A stretch of 64,000 nucleotides of DNA from Seriola aureovittata (Eukaryota; Chordata; Actinopteri; Carangiformes; Carangidae). A program made the translations under genes and the position numbers. The DNA lies in assembly GCF_021018895.1 (NCBI RefSeq), contig NC_079372.1, positions 21,037,237-21,101,236 of the forward strand, in the 5' to 3' direction. How positions within the stretch are numbered: the stretch's first letter is position 1; every line of letters starts with the position of its first letter. Under the pieces are notes generated by a model. It was not told the DNA's origin. It did no database searches and saw only the letters and a program-made list of their open reading frames with translations. This document shows, one piece after another, positions 34,100-54,431 of this stretch.

Positions 34100-37000
34100 C
34101 TGGCGACCGGAGCAGAGTTAGCTAGCTAGTTAGCAGTGTAGCTGTGGACGCACAGTGCGATGTTAGTGAACTTCAAGCTGTTTGTCAGTAAATAATGCAA
34201 CAAAACCTCAAGACGTGAGTTCCAATTTGGAACAAAACATATGCTTATTGCAATGTTTTTGTGTAAACTAAATACCACCACTATAACTACAATGGCTGGT
34301 AAGCTAATATGAGGTTAGCATTTTCAAACCACACGTGCTCTCAGTTGATGTTAAGCATACTGAACAGCTGGTAATGTTTGGCTAGCTACATGTATACAGT
34401 AACAATACTTTTCTCCTTTTATTCTTCTGGAATAAAATAAAAAAAAATATATAAATATGTGTGTGTGAGAGGGTAGAGGTGTCCCTGTGACAGTGGAGCT
34501 AATTAATGTTACTTGGCATTTTACCAGCAAGCTACCAGCAAGACTGCATTAACATTGCAGGGGGGGTTGTAATACTGCTGATATAGGTGTCTCTCTGACT
34601 TGGCTAACCACTCTCTTGTGTTTTTCATAGGGTATTTGGGGGAGTGGGGGAGGGGGGGTACAGCCTTGTGTGAGCCAACAATGGTTGCTGTTTGTGTAGC
34701 ACTTGGGTTTCTGCTTAGTTATTCAATGAATGCCTTTTACCACCTTGTTATGTGCAACAATGGATGACCTGTTCATTAATGATTCAGAATCCATTCTACT
34801 ACTCCAAATTGCAATTTCCATGTTGAATAGGATCCTTAATAAGGTTGTAATGTGATTATAGAGTTATGATGTACAGAACAGGAACATAATAGCATGGCGT
34901 CTGCGCTGTGTAATGTCAGTGCAGGAGGATTTTTGCCTAAATAAGACATTTTCAAGGAAAACATTTTGACGCGTCACAGTGGAAACAAGATTAGAATATG
35001 GCTGCACCACATCTAAATGTTTTTCTGTTGGAACAACAGCGACTGTAATGTGGCCCATTAAGACGACATGTTAACTTCCAAGCTGCTGTAAGCTTCTGAT
35101 TTTATAACCAAAAAAAAAAAATCACCAAACACATGATTTAATTACAAAGACAGAGCTGAGCATTTACTTATAAAATGATCACTCAGAGAAAGTTAGAAGT
35201 GACCTATTTTGTCCCTCACACAGCCTCTGTCTGTGATCCACAACAGTTTTCAACTACTGTATTTCCTGAGGACATAACCGGGCCTTTATTTACCTCAACT
35301 CCAGAACGTAACGACATTTATTAGAGGCAGGTATTTATATCTGAATTCCCTCCATCTGATTTGTACTTTAGTGTGACGCCTTGTTTTCAGTTGCTCCTGT
35401 CTGTTGTGTTACTGTATTACGTGTTAATACAAAGTCAACACTTCCTGTAATTGTTTCAAATTAAAAGCCGTCTGGCGTTTCAGTGGACGGAAACCCTTTA
35501 TTTCTGAACAGGGCTTTTATTGCTGTGCTGCAGTAAGATTATCATCTCATTTCCGGTCCCTGGTGTTTCTGTTGTTTACATGCTATCCAGATCTGCTAGT
35601 TTCTTTAGCTTAGCAGTTAGTGATGACCTCCCTCTCTCCTGCTCTCTCTGCTCGGTGTGTTGAGTTATTGTTCTGCCTCCTTAAGTAATAATGATACATG
35701 GAATTAAAGTAGTTTATTTGCTGTAATGGAGGGAAGGCTCAGTGTATTGGAAGCACTCCTCCTCTTCCCTGCAGTTCCTGACCAGCCGGGAAACCAGAAC
35801 GGCTTGGTAATGGATATGATCACTCAGTCAGTCAGGGACATTCGCCATTACAGGGCTGGTCCTGCTGTTGTGGTCCAGCCAAAAAAAAAAAAACACTGAT
35901 GTAAATAATAAAATTATAAATGGTTGAATTCCATTTAGCTGCTTCAGTTTCAGGGTCCTGGTGTTGTGCATGCTGGCGTGCTGCCACTTGAATAGAACAG
36001 AGCCATCATTACTGTTATTGGTAAAACAACACTATGCTTTTCCCATTATATCAAGTCAAGTGTGTGCTGTGAAAAAGGGACATTTCACATGCAGGGACAA
36101 AGATAAAGAGCTGCTCCGTTGAGTCCTTGAGTTGACATTTTTGTTGCTTGACAATAATTGACTACAAACGGTGTAGACAGCTGCTGACTCGTCTTTCACT
36201 TTGATTTTTGTTGCACTTTTTCTGTCAGTTTGATTCTGTCACCTTTCAGCCAACTCACTGCTGCTCAAAGAGACTCTCATAGTTTTTTTTTTTTTTGCCA
36301 AAAACAAACCAAAAAAAATATAACATGCATCACTTCCTCTGCACACAAAGGAGCTTTAAGACTCTGAGCTTTGAGATATTGAGAGTATTTAAAACATCAT
36401 ATGTAAAAGATTTTTCCAGCTGGTTAAAGGCTGAATTAACACAGAGAATTGGTTTTAATAAAATATATTGAAGATTAGGGTTGTGGAGTATTACTTAATG
36501 TGTAGCTCACATGAAAGCAACTTTATGGCCGAAAAATCAACACTGTTGATGTGACTGAAGGTGTACAGTCTATCTGATGTAATTCTGTGGCTGCCACTGC
36601 CAGATCATTGGCCATGAATGATTTACAGACTGAGTGATTTCAAATGCACCGCTGCTGCACATAGGACTGTCTCTGTAGTTTATTTTAATTTCATTTATTT
36701 TGGTCATTTTCCAACTTATGAAACACAAATACACTGGTAGATAGGCAATAAATAAACATTTAGTTAATACACTTTTAAGCATTAAAAATCAAAAGATAAA
36801 CAGGAAACAAAACAGGAAAAGGTGTAGGCTGAAGCCTTAGCTTGTTACGCCAACCCTTTTTACATTAATTATTTTGTCAGCTCCTTTTAATGTAAAGGAA
36901 CTGTAACAGGATCAAAACTTCTTCACTGACAACACATAATAAATGTTCAGTTTAGTGTGAGCTAAACAACCAGGTTTCCCAACATATCAGATTAATGTTG

Positions 37001-37877
37001 GAACTGGAACCTTTTATACCCTTTACCACTGTATCATTCCGATGATGTTAATCACTTTAGAGACGTGTGGTTTTCACTCAGGATGCTCCTTTAAGGTGTA
37101 AACGATATTCTGGTTGGTGTGTATAAAATGACCTTTCAGGACATGAAAACACTGTCCAGTAAAAATCTTGTACGCTTAATAAATCTAATTTGTCATTTTG
37201 AATTTATACAGCTGGGTTTGAATGTGTCAAAAATAAAAAATAAAAATCTTAATGTGTACAGAAGCAAACAATGAAGCCTGGCAGTGATACGTGACTGCTC
37301 ATTGTGGTTATTGGTTATTATCACAGCAGTCACATTATTAGTGTGTGTATTTAAACATGGCCAGTTTTAAACAATCCCTCTATGACATGACAAATGGCCA
37401 ATCACCAGTATGGATACGCGCATAGTAACATAAAATCTATTCTAACTGCTCTAATTCTATGTCTGCTGCTCTAGAGTTTCCGCTCATAAATCATTCACAC
37501 AGTGTGATTCTGCCACCGCAGACTGGATCGACATCCTGCAGCGGTTCTGTGATGAGACTTTAATCTGACGATGGTCACAGTTTTACAAACAGCCACAAAA
37601 AAAAAAAATCAAGACGGAGGAGAAAAAGTGAATGAAAATAGAAGTTGTAAAGGAAGATAATCGTGTGTGGGAGCGTGCACGCACAGCTGTCGAGGACACA
37701 CGAGTATGGTTATTATCACACATAGGAATTATGTGGGAGCAGAACAGGAGCTCCTACTCTACTTTTTAGCCTTAATAATGAAGCAGATCATCTGTTAATG
37801 GCTGGAGGTGACACAACCTCCCTGCCACTTACGGAAAATACAGCAGGAACACATTTTTACGACAGCTTCATGGCCAC
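34099..37877. other. Gene-free stretch
   Basis: I see no gene, RNA or clear element. AT-rich single-copy-looking DNA with short A runs (35880, 37600). Confidence 0.5.
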
Positions 37878-37955
37878 TGTACATACACCGATCAGCCACA
37901 ACATGAAAACTGGGAACTGGTTTCATTGTCGTGGCTGGTTGGTGTTTATGTCCTA
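37878..37955. repeat. Dispersed repeat fragment (ACCGATCAGCCACAACATG)
   Basis: Contains ACACCGATCAGCCACAACAT followed by GAAAAC, a head sequence I recall from a widespread DNA-transposon-derived repeat. Immediately left of the MITE at 38007. Confidence 0.45.
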
Positions 37956-38006
37956 AGACAAAGGAAAATATATCATACATAACATTTTGTAACAGTATGA
38001 TCAGGG

Positions 38007-38547
38007 GCCAGTTGCACAAAACACCTTAAATTTTCTCCTTAAGCAATGGCACTTAAGGTTTAATTTCCCCTTAGCTGAAGGAGTTACTTAAGGGTGCAGA
38101 GAGATAGACAGATATATATAGATAGATATATACTTTATTTAGATGTCCAGCAGCTCATTAGTATTAATAGGAATGATAGTTAATAATAAATAATAATAGT
38201 TAAATTAGTCCAGTTCATGAGCCACTTGCACAAAATCTCTTAAAATGTTTCCTTAGTTAAGGAAAAAAGTTGAGGCATTTACAGCAGTAAAATTCTACTG
38301 CATCATTCAGGGTTTCTCCTGTTTGCAGAACACTTCCTGGGATGTTTTCATTTTCTTCATTTATCACCATAAACTCATGTTATGATGCTGTTAAGACAGA
38401 GTGAGAGGTACCTTTGTTTTTTTCTCCTTACTTTGGTCGCTAAGGTCTTTTGTCAACGGATTAACTGACTTTAAGTGATTCCTTCAGCATAACGAGGAAA
38501 CCTTAAATACTTATGTGAACATTTAAGGATGTTTTGTGCAGCTGTTT
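38007..38547. mobile_element. MITE with GTTGCACAAAACACCTTAA ends
   Basis: The left end CAGTTGCACAAAACACCTTA and the inverse of the right end CAGCTGCACAAAACATCCTT form terminal inverted repeats about 540 bases apart. A third internal copy (CCACTTGCACAAAATCTCTT) starts near 38222. A (GATA)n and TACTTTATTTAGATG block at 38100-38150 looks nested. No coding capacity. Confidence 0.6.
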
Positions 38548-38689
38548 TTATTGTGAGGAAATCTTAACTCACACTAAGGAAAATCTTAACTTAAGTGTGT
38601 TTTCTACTTCATGCTTTTACTATTTCAAACATCATATAACTGATAAAGGTAAATAAAAAGGTGATGGTAAAACTTACTGCTAATTAGCA

Positions 38690-38870
38690 AATGCTAGCAT
38701 GCTAAAATGCTAAACTTTGATAGTGAACATGGTACATATTTTAGTTGCTAAACATCAGCATGTTACCATTGTCATTGTGAGCATGTTAGCATGCTGACGT
38801 TAGCATTTAGCTCAGAGCACCACTGTGTCTAAGTGCAGTCTGCAAGAGCTGCTAGCATGGCTGTAGACTG
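38690..38870. repeat. Fish interspersed repeat (GCATGTTAGCATGCTGACGT)
   Basis: Contains the run AACATCAGCATGTTACCATT, GTCATTGTGAGCATGTTAGC, ATGCTGACGTTAGCATTTAG and GAGCTGCTAGCATGGCTGTA, a very common repeat in perciform genomes. Confidence 0.6.
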
Positions 38871-38937
38871 AGTCTTCTTAGCAAACCAATGTGAATTATA
38901 TGAGACATGAGAATTCATAGTCATTTTTGACTACATA

Positions 38938-38940
<3 letters not shown>

Positions 38941-39005
<65 letters not shown>
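38941..39005. repeat. (TA)32 microsatellite
   Basis: Uninterrupted TA run. Confidence 0.97.
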
Positions 39006-39009
<4 letters not shown>

Positions 39010-39449
39010 TCCTATCACAGTAGAAAAAAATTCTAAGCTTCAGCCCACTCTTGTATTATATGTTTAATATAAAAGATAAGTCAAGGACATTAATAGCTAG
39101 CTATGGTTTAATAAGCATCTTGGTAGCTGCTGACTGGATGTGAGGTGACAGAATAATAGCAGAGTGAAAGAGGAGCTGCACAGGTCAGAGAGCGTGAGGT
39201 GTGTAAGACAAAAGACAACAGGAGGTGAAGGAGAATTAAAAACATAATTTAAAATATATAAAATACAGAGCAATGTTTACAGATTTTGGAACATGATGCA
39301 ATGAAAATATCAACACCAAAATCATCTGGGTCTCAGTATCAGTTTGTTTTTCAAGGTCCATGCTAACACCTTAGCATCCATGACACATTGGGGGACTGAC
39401 ATCACCATTTTGTACAGGTTAGATAATTCATAATACTGAGTATATGTGG

Positions 39450-39715
39450 CTAATTTGAAGAAGAGCTATTTGTAAGTTGTGCTATTGCTACATAGCCAAC
39501 GTTAGCATCAACAGCTGTTTACTTACTGTTCAGCATCAAACTTCATTAATGCACTCGCCAACAGTTGTCTCCAGCGGGGGAAAGTGATGCCAATATTAAC
39601 TCTAGTCTCCATCCCTTCTTCTATACTTCTACTGTAGTTAGCATGCTAACCAGCTAGCCCGGCTCATCACTTACCGACAGCGACTCACTGCCCTGAAGAC
39701 GTATTATAACCTCTT
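39450..39715 (-). repeat. Interspersed repeat, inverted copy of 5908-6170
   Basis: Reverse-complement match to 5908-6170 across the whole length (TCAGCATCAAACTTCATT; GTTAGCATGCTAACCAGCTA; AAGACGTATTATAA). Confidence 0.65.
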
Positions 39716-40950
39716 GTCTTGTAAACACAACAATGACCGAAGCTTGGGATGGAACCTTCATGATGGGAAAGGTTGTGTTTATATCTGCATACAAACAAAC
39801 TGTATCATTAAGATAATTTCCTGTATCTAAAAATGTATTAATTAAGTTGGACACTTGATGCAAAAACAACATAATACATATAACGAGTATAACACCATGT
39901 AATCCTTACCACACTGAAATACTGTGTAACTGTAAATAATGACATTTAATACGTGTTTTATTGGATAGATTCTTATTCATATGATCCATTTACATATGCG
40001 TTGTCCATTTAAGTGTGTACTCCAACCCATCCTCCACCAGCCAGTCATTCAGTGGTTCCCTGCTTGTAATTCATTTTCAAAGAGCTGCTGATGAAGTGAA
40101 ATGTTTTTCAGGTTTTTCCTGTTACAATGCAGCAGCAACAGAAAAGACTCAGTTATTATGTGAAATCAGGTCAGAGACCGAACCAAATGATCTCTGGGAA
40201 TAATGTTTTTTTGCTTGTGCCTAATCATTTATTCATTTTTATTGTTTGTATTTATCAATGCATTACCAAATTTCTATATAAATTCAAAACATATACCCTT
40301 TGATTGTTTTTAGTTTTCTTATTAACAGTTTTTTTTCCTCTCTGCTCCTGTCTGTCCTGTCTTGTCATCTGTTGGTCTGGGTGACAGCTGCTTCATGCAA
40401 CTGCCCAAAATAGGAATAAATAAATAAGAATAAATAGCAACAAAACATTTAAAACAAAAAAAACAAGTCTTAAACTTTGAGAGAAGCTCTTCCAAGGATG
40501 TGTGATGTAAATTATCTTAAGCTTAGAGACGCTGTGATATGGACAAAAAGCTGTAAATATTCATCCATAAAGAATAAACATAAATAATAAATGCAGGCAG
40601 CAGCAGAGGGGTCCATTAGCACACAATCAGTAAATGGAGTGTAGTGTCATTTTGGGGGAGTGGCTGTGTGATATATTTTTATATTTCTCTGCCTAAAATG
40701 AATGCTGTTCATATACCCTGAGCTACAGGCTGCAGAAATGTCTTTAAGTGTGTTTTAAATGCAGCTGCCACTGCTTCATTTCATCATTAACTGTACAGCC
40801 AGGGTGAATCATGCATCTGCTATAACAGCCGTGAACATTATTATTATTATAGTGTCCCTCTAATATCCTGTAATGGTGGCGACAGAGAGCTGCAGAAATG
40901 AGACTCTCTCCCTCTCTCTCTCCTCCAGAGCTGCATCCCGTTATCTGGGC

Positions 40951-41000
40951 GGAGAGAGAGAGGGAGAGAGAGAGAGAGAGGGAGAGAGAGAGAGAGAGAG
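40951..41000. repeat. Imperfect (GA)n upstream of the MTCL gene
   Basis: GA run with GGGA interruptions about 500 bases before the MTCL start codon, inside the likely 5' flank or 5' UTR. Confidence 0.9.
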
Positions 41001-41485
41001 GGTGACCATATCCTCCACACTGACTCTCTCTGTTCTCACCCACAACTCCTCTGAGCAGGAACCGGCCAGTTGATGTCATCCAGACGGAGATCCTGAGGAG
41101 AGGAGAGGAGGATTGATCCGAACAAAGCGGAATCATTTACAGGTTTATCACACACAGCGGAAAAAGGAGGATTATATTTATATTTGTTTTTTTGTTGTGC
41201 GGTTTTTTTTTTTGTTGGACTTTGCTTCCTGGTCCTGTTGCACCACAGGAGCTCTCATTGTGGCCGGAGTGAGAATCAGCTCCTTTTGTGTTGCTCTGCG
41301 GTTGTTTATCCACTCAACAACTTCTGCCTTCTCTTTCCACCCAAACAGGAGGTTTCATTTCTGTTTTTCTTGTTCCGGCCTAAACGGAATGAATGACAAA
41401 AACAAAGGAGGTTGATGTCCATAACTCTCCGACTCACCTCTTCTTCGCCTCGCCCAAGGAACGGAGACTCCATCTCCGGCAGAAG
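41001..41485 (+). promoter_or_regulatory. Likely 5' UTR/promoter of the MTCL gene
   Basis: The reading frame is open upstream of the chosen ATG at 41486, back to an ATG at 41393 (adds MTKTKEVDVHNSPTH...). The transcription start is not visible. Assigned by position only. Confidence 0.4.
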
Positions 41486-48975
<7,490 letters not shown>

Positions 48976-49099
48976 TGAAGCTGTGTCACAGAACAGATGC
49001 AGATCAGCTGTGTTCATGTGAGAGTTGAAGTGCAGTGTATCAGCAGATGTTATGGTGCTGTCAGCTTAGTTTACTGATGGTTGTTTGAAGTAGATTTAT

Positions 49100-50160
49100 T
49101 TCAGCTGGGACACAGTGAGCTAGCTCTAATTTCTATCCCAAAACAACAACATAACAAAACAATACAAAAAAACAAACAAACAACACAAAACCTAGCTTAG
49201 CCAGGAAGCTAATTCAGCTTCTGCTAAAATATGTTTTAAACTCTGCTGTGATTCATATTTAGTTCAACATGTTTTCTCACATAAAAACTGGGTCTGAAGC
49301 TCGTCTCCTCTCACTTCCTGGTTGAGAAATCCGGATCAGGTCTTGAGCCCTGCCCACCACCTGCAGCCCCAGGTGGACAGGTGAAAGAGCAGAGAGCATC
49401 AAGATGGTGAGAGGAGGAAACATCAGAGAGACTCAGCCACATGTTTGAGCCTCAGTCAGACCCAGACTCAGAGGAGGAGTCTGTTGAGACCAGAACCAGA
49501 GACTAGCAGACGGGTCAGAACCGTTAGCTAGTTAGCATCTTCTACTTGTTTATGTTGGTTGCTAGCTTTTAACAGTGTCTGACACAGTGTAATGCTAACT
49601 CTCTCTCTCCCTACTGACAAGGTAACATTTTCGAGATTTTAAAGTAGGCCGTGAGTTGGAAAAGGTTGGGAACCACTGGGCTAGAGGACGAGTTAAACAG
49701 AATAGTAAAATCAGTGTGATGTGTGTGGTTAGATGAACCAGACTGAAGTTAGGACCTTACGTTTCCCAATCGGTGTCACACACACGCTGTTTTGTTATGG
49801 CCGTTCTTTTGTCTGTTGGGAGACAATTTAATGACCCGTTTTCTTCACGCTGTTGAAGTCATGAGACAGTGGCTTCCTTTAATTTGAAAAGGAATTCCCC
49901 TGTTGAAAATATACAGTGTGTGTGGCAGGGATGCAACGATTACGATTACAGTCTGAGGAATAATCACATTTCTTTAGAGGTTTTAATGTGTTATTTATTG
50001 CTGCCTTTTGAAAACAGAAATAATACACCAACCAGATAAAGAAAGAATCTTTTTAACTTTAACTTGGTTGTTAGTAAAGCTGGTGATGATCCCACAGATG
50101 CTGCATCAAGTTTTAAAACCACCTCTTCTCTCCAGCAGATGAGCCGTGGTCTTGATTAAC
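49100..50160. other. MTCL intron 3, possible degenerate transposon
   Basis: 49270-49690 contains CACTTCCTGGTTGAGAAATC and AAAGGTTGGGAACCACTGG, phrases I recall from fish hAT-like repeats. 49930-50090 has GATGCAACGATTACGATTAC. No coding sequence. Confidence 0.35.
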
Positions 50161-50384
50161 TCCCTACTCATTCTTGGTGTTAGCGCAGTTAGCGTAGCCT
50201 CTGTGACTCGCTCAGAGTTGCTGCACCACTGGCGTTAACTGTTTTCGTTCCGTGCAGGTTGCGTCCCGGCATCGAGTCCCTTTTTCGAGTGAGAACAGAA
50301 ACCGGCTCGGTGCAGCTGAGTCTTTACGATGACTTAACCGTGGCGGTTTTAAAGCGGTTAATAGTGAAACCGGTTAACAGCTGC
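50161..50384 (+). repeat. Direct duplication, copy 1 (224 bases)
   Basis: Nearly identical to 52208-52407: GTTAGCGCAGTTAGCGTAGC through GGTTAACAGCTGC. Copy 1 has 24 bases (CTTTTTCGAG...AGAAACC) that copy 2 lacks. Confidence 0.85.
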
Positions 50385-50468
50385 ATCAGTAGTGTCAGTT
50401 ATTTGGTAACTCAAGAAATCCCTGGATATACACAGATACAGTCTTATATACACTCTCTCACACACACA

Positions 50469-50509
<41 letters not shown>

Positions 50510-50621
50510 TGTTTTACAAGCGTTCTCCACAGTTTTCATACACACCAGTCATCCCAGTCACCTCAGGAATCCTTGATAAAAACCAGTTGTACACAAACGC
50601 TCAGAGAGTTCAGGGTGACAC

Positions 50622-50755
<134 letters not shown>

Positions 50756-50858
50756 TTTTGTCACGCTGACCCTGGACTGTGGATCCACGCCGTCAAATTC
50801 ACAGCGTTCCTCCGACATTTTCCGTGTGAGGGACGACACAATGAGGCCTTTATACCCT

Positions 50859-50861
<3 letters not shown>

Positions 50862-50934
<73 letters not shown>

Positions 50935-50946
50935 GGGAGAGAGAGA
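50862..50946. repeat. (GA)n microsatellite
   Basis: GA run with GGGA interruptions. Confidence 0.95.
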
Positions 50947-51505
50947 CTGGCTGTGATGTCACTCTCGGAGGGTTTCCCGCCTGCTGTCGCTGTCTGTCTC
51001 TCGGCTGCTGTCTCACCATCTGGTTGTTTTGGAAGGAAGGATGGAAGGAAGAAAAGTATGAGCGTACATCCTGTGTTTTAGAGAGAGTGTGTGTGACAGA
51101 AAGTAGGGAAAAGAAGAGGGCGTGGTCACTGTTTGAAAATTCAAAAAACAGCCAATCAGAGTGAGAGGATGAGGCGGGCAGAAAAAGAGAGAGAGAGAGA
51201 GAAAAACTAACAAAAAATCAAAGAGAGAAACAAACACAGTGGAGGAGGAAACAAGGAAGTATTCAACAGGGATTAGCTGAAGTTAATAGAGTTCATCTGA
51301 ATGGAGGTCTGACTCGAATTTAAATCTTTAGCAGTAGCGATGAGGACGAGGACGAGGAGTGGCAGAGAGAGGTCAGAGATGATCGAGAAAACAGAGAGAG
51401 AGAAAGAAAGAAAGCTGGAGGAAAAACAAGTGAAGTCTGCATCTGTCGGCTGCGTTAGTGAAGAGAGATCATTAAACAGGAAACACAGTGCGGAGACAAA
51501 CCTGA

Positions 51506-51528
51506 CCCCCCCCCCCCCCCCCCCCCCC
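51506..51528. repeat. Poly-C homopolymer (about 23)
   Basis: C run after CCTGA; followed at 51597-51627 by (GT)n. Confidence 0.9.
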
Positions 51529-51596
51529 AATCTCTCTCAACACATGGCTTATTGTGTCTTCTTGCCGTCAGGGCCAAAGACTCAAGTTACACCATG

Positions 51597-51629
<33 letters not shown>

Positions 51630-52207
51630 TCTGTGTGTGCATTAAGCTCATGTTAAGCCTCTCACAGTCACTCCTCTGTTTATTCTGGTAGTTTTACCAT
51701 TAGCCTTATAAAAACAGACACTCACTCCTGCCTCTGTGACTCAACACTGACTCAGCTCGACCGGAAAGTCACTATCACAGCAGTTTAAAAGAAAAACACA
51801 AAACATGTCTGTAAACTCGAGCGTTGATACTCGGTGCAGCAGCTGTTGAAGATTCCTGACGTGCAAGAGAAAAGCCTTGTTTACAGACTACATCAGGTTT
51901 TTGGGAAACTCTCCAACTTAACTGTGAAGTCATGGAAAAACAAAACCGTCCGTCCGCAACTTACCATTTGTTGTGGAGCGATCTCGTAGCGTGACTTCAA
52001 ATGAGCTAAAAATTCTTAAAAAGGCTTAAAAATGTTGTTTGAAATAGAAAAGTGGTGAAAAGTTTTACACAGAATATGTAATAAAATCATGTTTATTGCT
52101 GGAAATAAAAAAAGTTTCTTTGCCATAATGTTCATCATTTGACCTATGAACTCTCCGTAGTGTCGCGCTAAAGTCTTACCACGTGACAAGTAAATTATCT
52201 TGGTGAC

Positions 52208-52407
52208 TCCCTGCTCGTTCTTGGTGTTAGCGCAGTTAGCGTAGCCTCCGTGACTCGCTCAGAGTTGCTGCACCACTGGCGTTAACTGTTTTCGTTCCGT
52301 GCAGGTTGCGTCCCGGCATCGAGTCCGGCTCGGTGCAGCTGAATCTTTACGATGACTTAACCGTGATGGTTATAAAGCGGTTGATAGTGAAAACGGTTAA
52401 CAGCTGC
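52208..52407 (+). repeat. Direct duplication, copy 2 (200 bases)
   Basis: Pairs with 50161-50384, same strand, 24-base internal deletion and a few substitutions. Confidence 0.85.
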
Positions 52408-52759
52408 TTCTCTAATGGAAACCTGACTCCTGCCTGTCAGACTTTACAGTAAATAAACTCCGTCTGCAATGAGCAGGAATCAGAAGCTTCATGTTATAGA
52501 AAGTGGAGAGAGTTGGTGATTACTGAGAGTCGAATGTGAATGTTTTCTGTATCCGAGTTTTTTCCCTCACGGTCTGAAGGTAACGTCTCACTGCAGGATT
52601 CTCCGTGTGTGTCTCACTCCTCAGTCCAACTTGACCTTGACTTGCTGAGCTTCTCTGCATTGAGCAGCTTTACAGAAGTAACTGGCTTAACTGCAGTTAA
52701 TGCGTTAAGGCCCTGATTTGATGACTCATGCACATGCAAATGAACACAAATCAGCAAAT

Positions 52760-52761
<2 letters not shown>

Positions 52762-52824
<63 letters not shown>

Positions 52825-53017
52825 GACTCCTGATAAAGACAGATAAAGGAAACAACTTAAAAAACTTTTCTGTCATTCGGAAACAGATTGTGTAAATCAT
52901 CACGTCAGTTTGAGACGAAAACATCTTCTTACACACATCACATGCTCCTACTGGTTTTGTTTTAGAAATCTTGTTGGTCACAGTTTGCATGTGACTGTGT
53001 GTGTGACTGTGTGTGTG

Positions 53018-53072
<55 letters not shown>

Positions 53073-53170
53073 CTGTGTGTATATATCCATCAGAATCTCC
53101 ATGAGAATTCCTGACATCATTTCCTGTCCTACTCACACACTGCTCTCATTCCCACAGGCTACAGACATCT

Positions 53171-53235
<65 letters not shown>
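52762..53235. repeat. Cluster of (CA)n/(GT)n microsatellites
   Basis: (CA)n at 52762-52820, (GT)n with GACT units at 52990-53072, (CA)n at 53175-53235. Confidence 0.95.
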
Positions 53236-53238
<3 letters not shown>

Positions 53239-53459
53239 AGGAAATGGTTGTCAGTATTCTCATGATGCCACCACAGCTGTACTTCACCATGTTTTACAGA
53301 ATCAGTTTTGTGTTTCAGAGTATAAACCGTCTCTGCAGCGTCTTTTCTCCTGAATATTATCAGTGTTGGAACAAGTTTGACACTTGAAAAGAAATGTTCA
53401 AGGTTTTTGTGACATTTCTTTTTTTATTAATGATCCAGTTCACCCGAGAAGAAAAAACG

Positions 53460-53750
53460 TGTTTTTATTCCTCTGCGCCGGCGACAGTCAGAGCAGCAGC
53501 CATATTGTTTTCAGGTCGTCTGTCCCATTCTCGTGGACACGATATCTCAGTGACACTTTGAAGAAACTTCTTCTAATTTGGCACAAACATTCACTAGGAC
53601 TCAAGGACATACATTTTGGTGGCTAAAGGTCAAAGGTCAAGGTCTTTGTGAACGCAGTATCTCTAGAATTCCTCAAGGGAATCCCTTCACATTTGGCACA
53701 AACACCTGGAACTAGTCTGAGTGGCGGAGGGATACAACCACGAGGAGGGG
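53460..53750 (+). repeat. DR1-bearing interspersed repeat, copy A
   Basis: Starts TTATTCCTCTGCGCCGGCGA; contains GACACGATATCTCAGTGAC, AATTTGGCACAAACATTCAC and a perfect AGGTCAAAGGTCA at 53627-53639; ends AGTGGCGGAGGGATACAACC. A fragment of the same end lies at 54527-54585. Confidence 0.8.
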
Positions 53751-54162
53751 ATTCTGGTTTGTATTACTTACTGGTGTCTGGTCATGTAAATAGAAATAGT
53801 CACCATGGAAACTATTGGACTATACGGAGAAATAAACATCTTTTTAGAAACATTTGTTGCTTTTAATTAATTTTATTTGTCAGTACTTCGTGCTGCACAA
53901 ACCAAAATATTTTTACATTTCTTAAATTGGTGAAGTGATCGGATCTTCAGCGGAAAGTGTCTCAAACTCTCAAACAGTCTTCAGAGTCTTCATTCTGGTT
54001 GCTTGTTGCCCGAATAAGGAGAGACCACTGACCACCGCAGCAGCCGCTGTAACCGCGGCGACGGCTTCACTCTGCCGTGATGATGTTTACGCTTCATATG
54101 AACGCTAATGTTCAGCCTGCGCCGTAACGTAAACATTACAGATACAATAAATCCTGCTCCCT

Positions 54163-54168
54163 CACACA

Positions 54169-54217
<49 letters not shown>

Positions 54218-54261
54218 TACACATGTGTTAGTGTATCCTGGAGTCTAATAGAGATTATACT

Positions 54262-54307
<46 letters not shown>

Positions 54308-54360
54308 CATTTCATTAGAGCAACAAGCAGCAGAAAACAGGGCCACTTCCCAACCTCATC

Positions 54361-54429
<69 letters not shown>
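54163..54429. repeat. Cluster of (CA)n/(GT)n microsatellites
   Basis: Runs at 54163-54208, 54264-54304 and 54363-54429. Confidence 0.95.
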
Positions 54430-54431
<2 letters not shown>

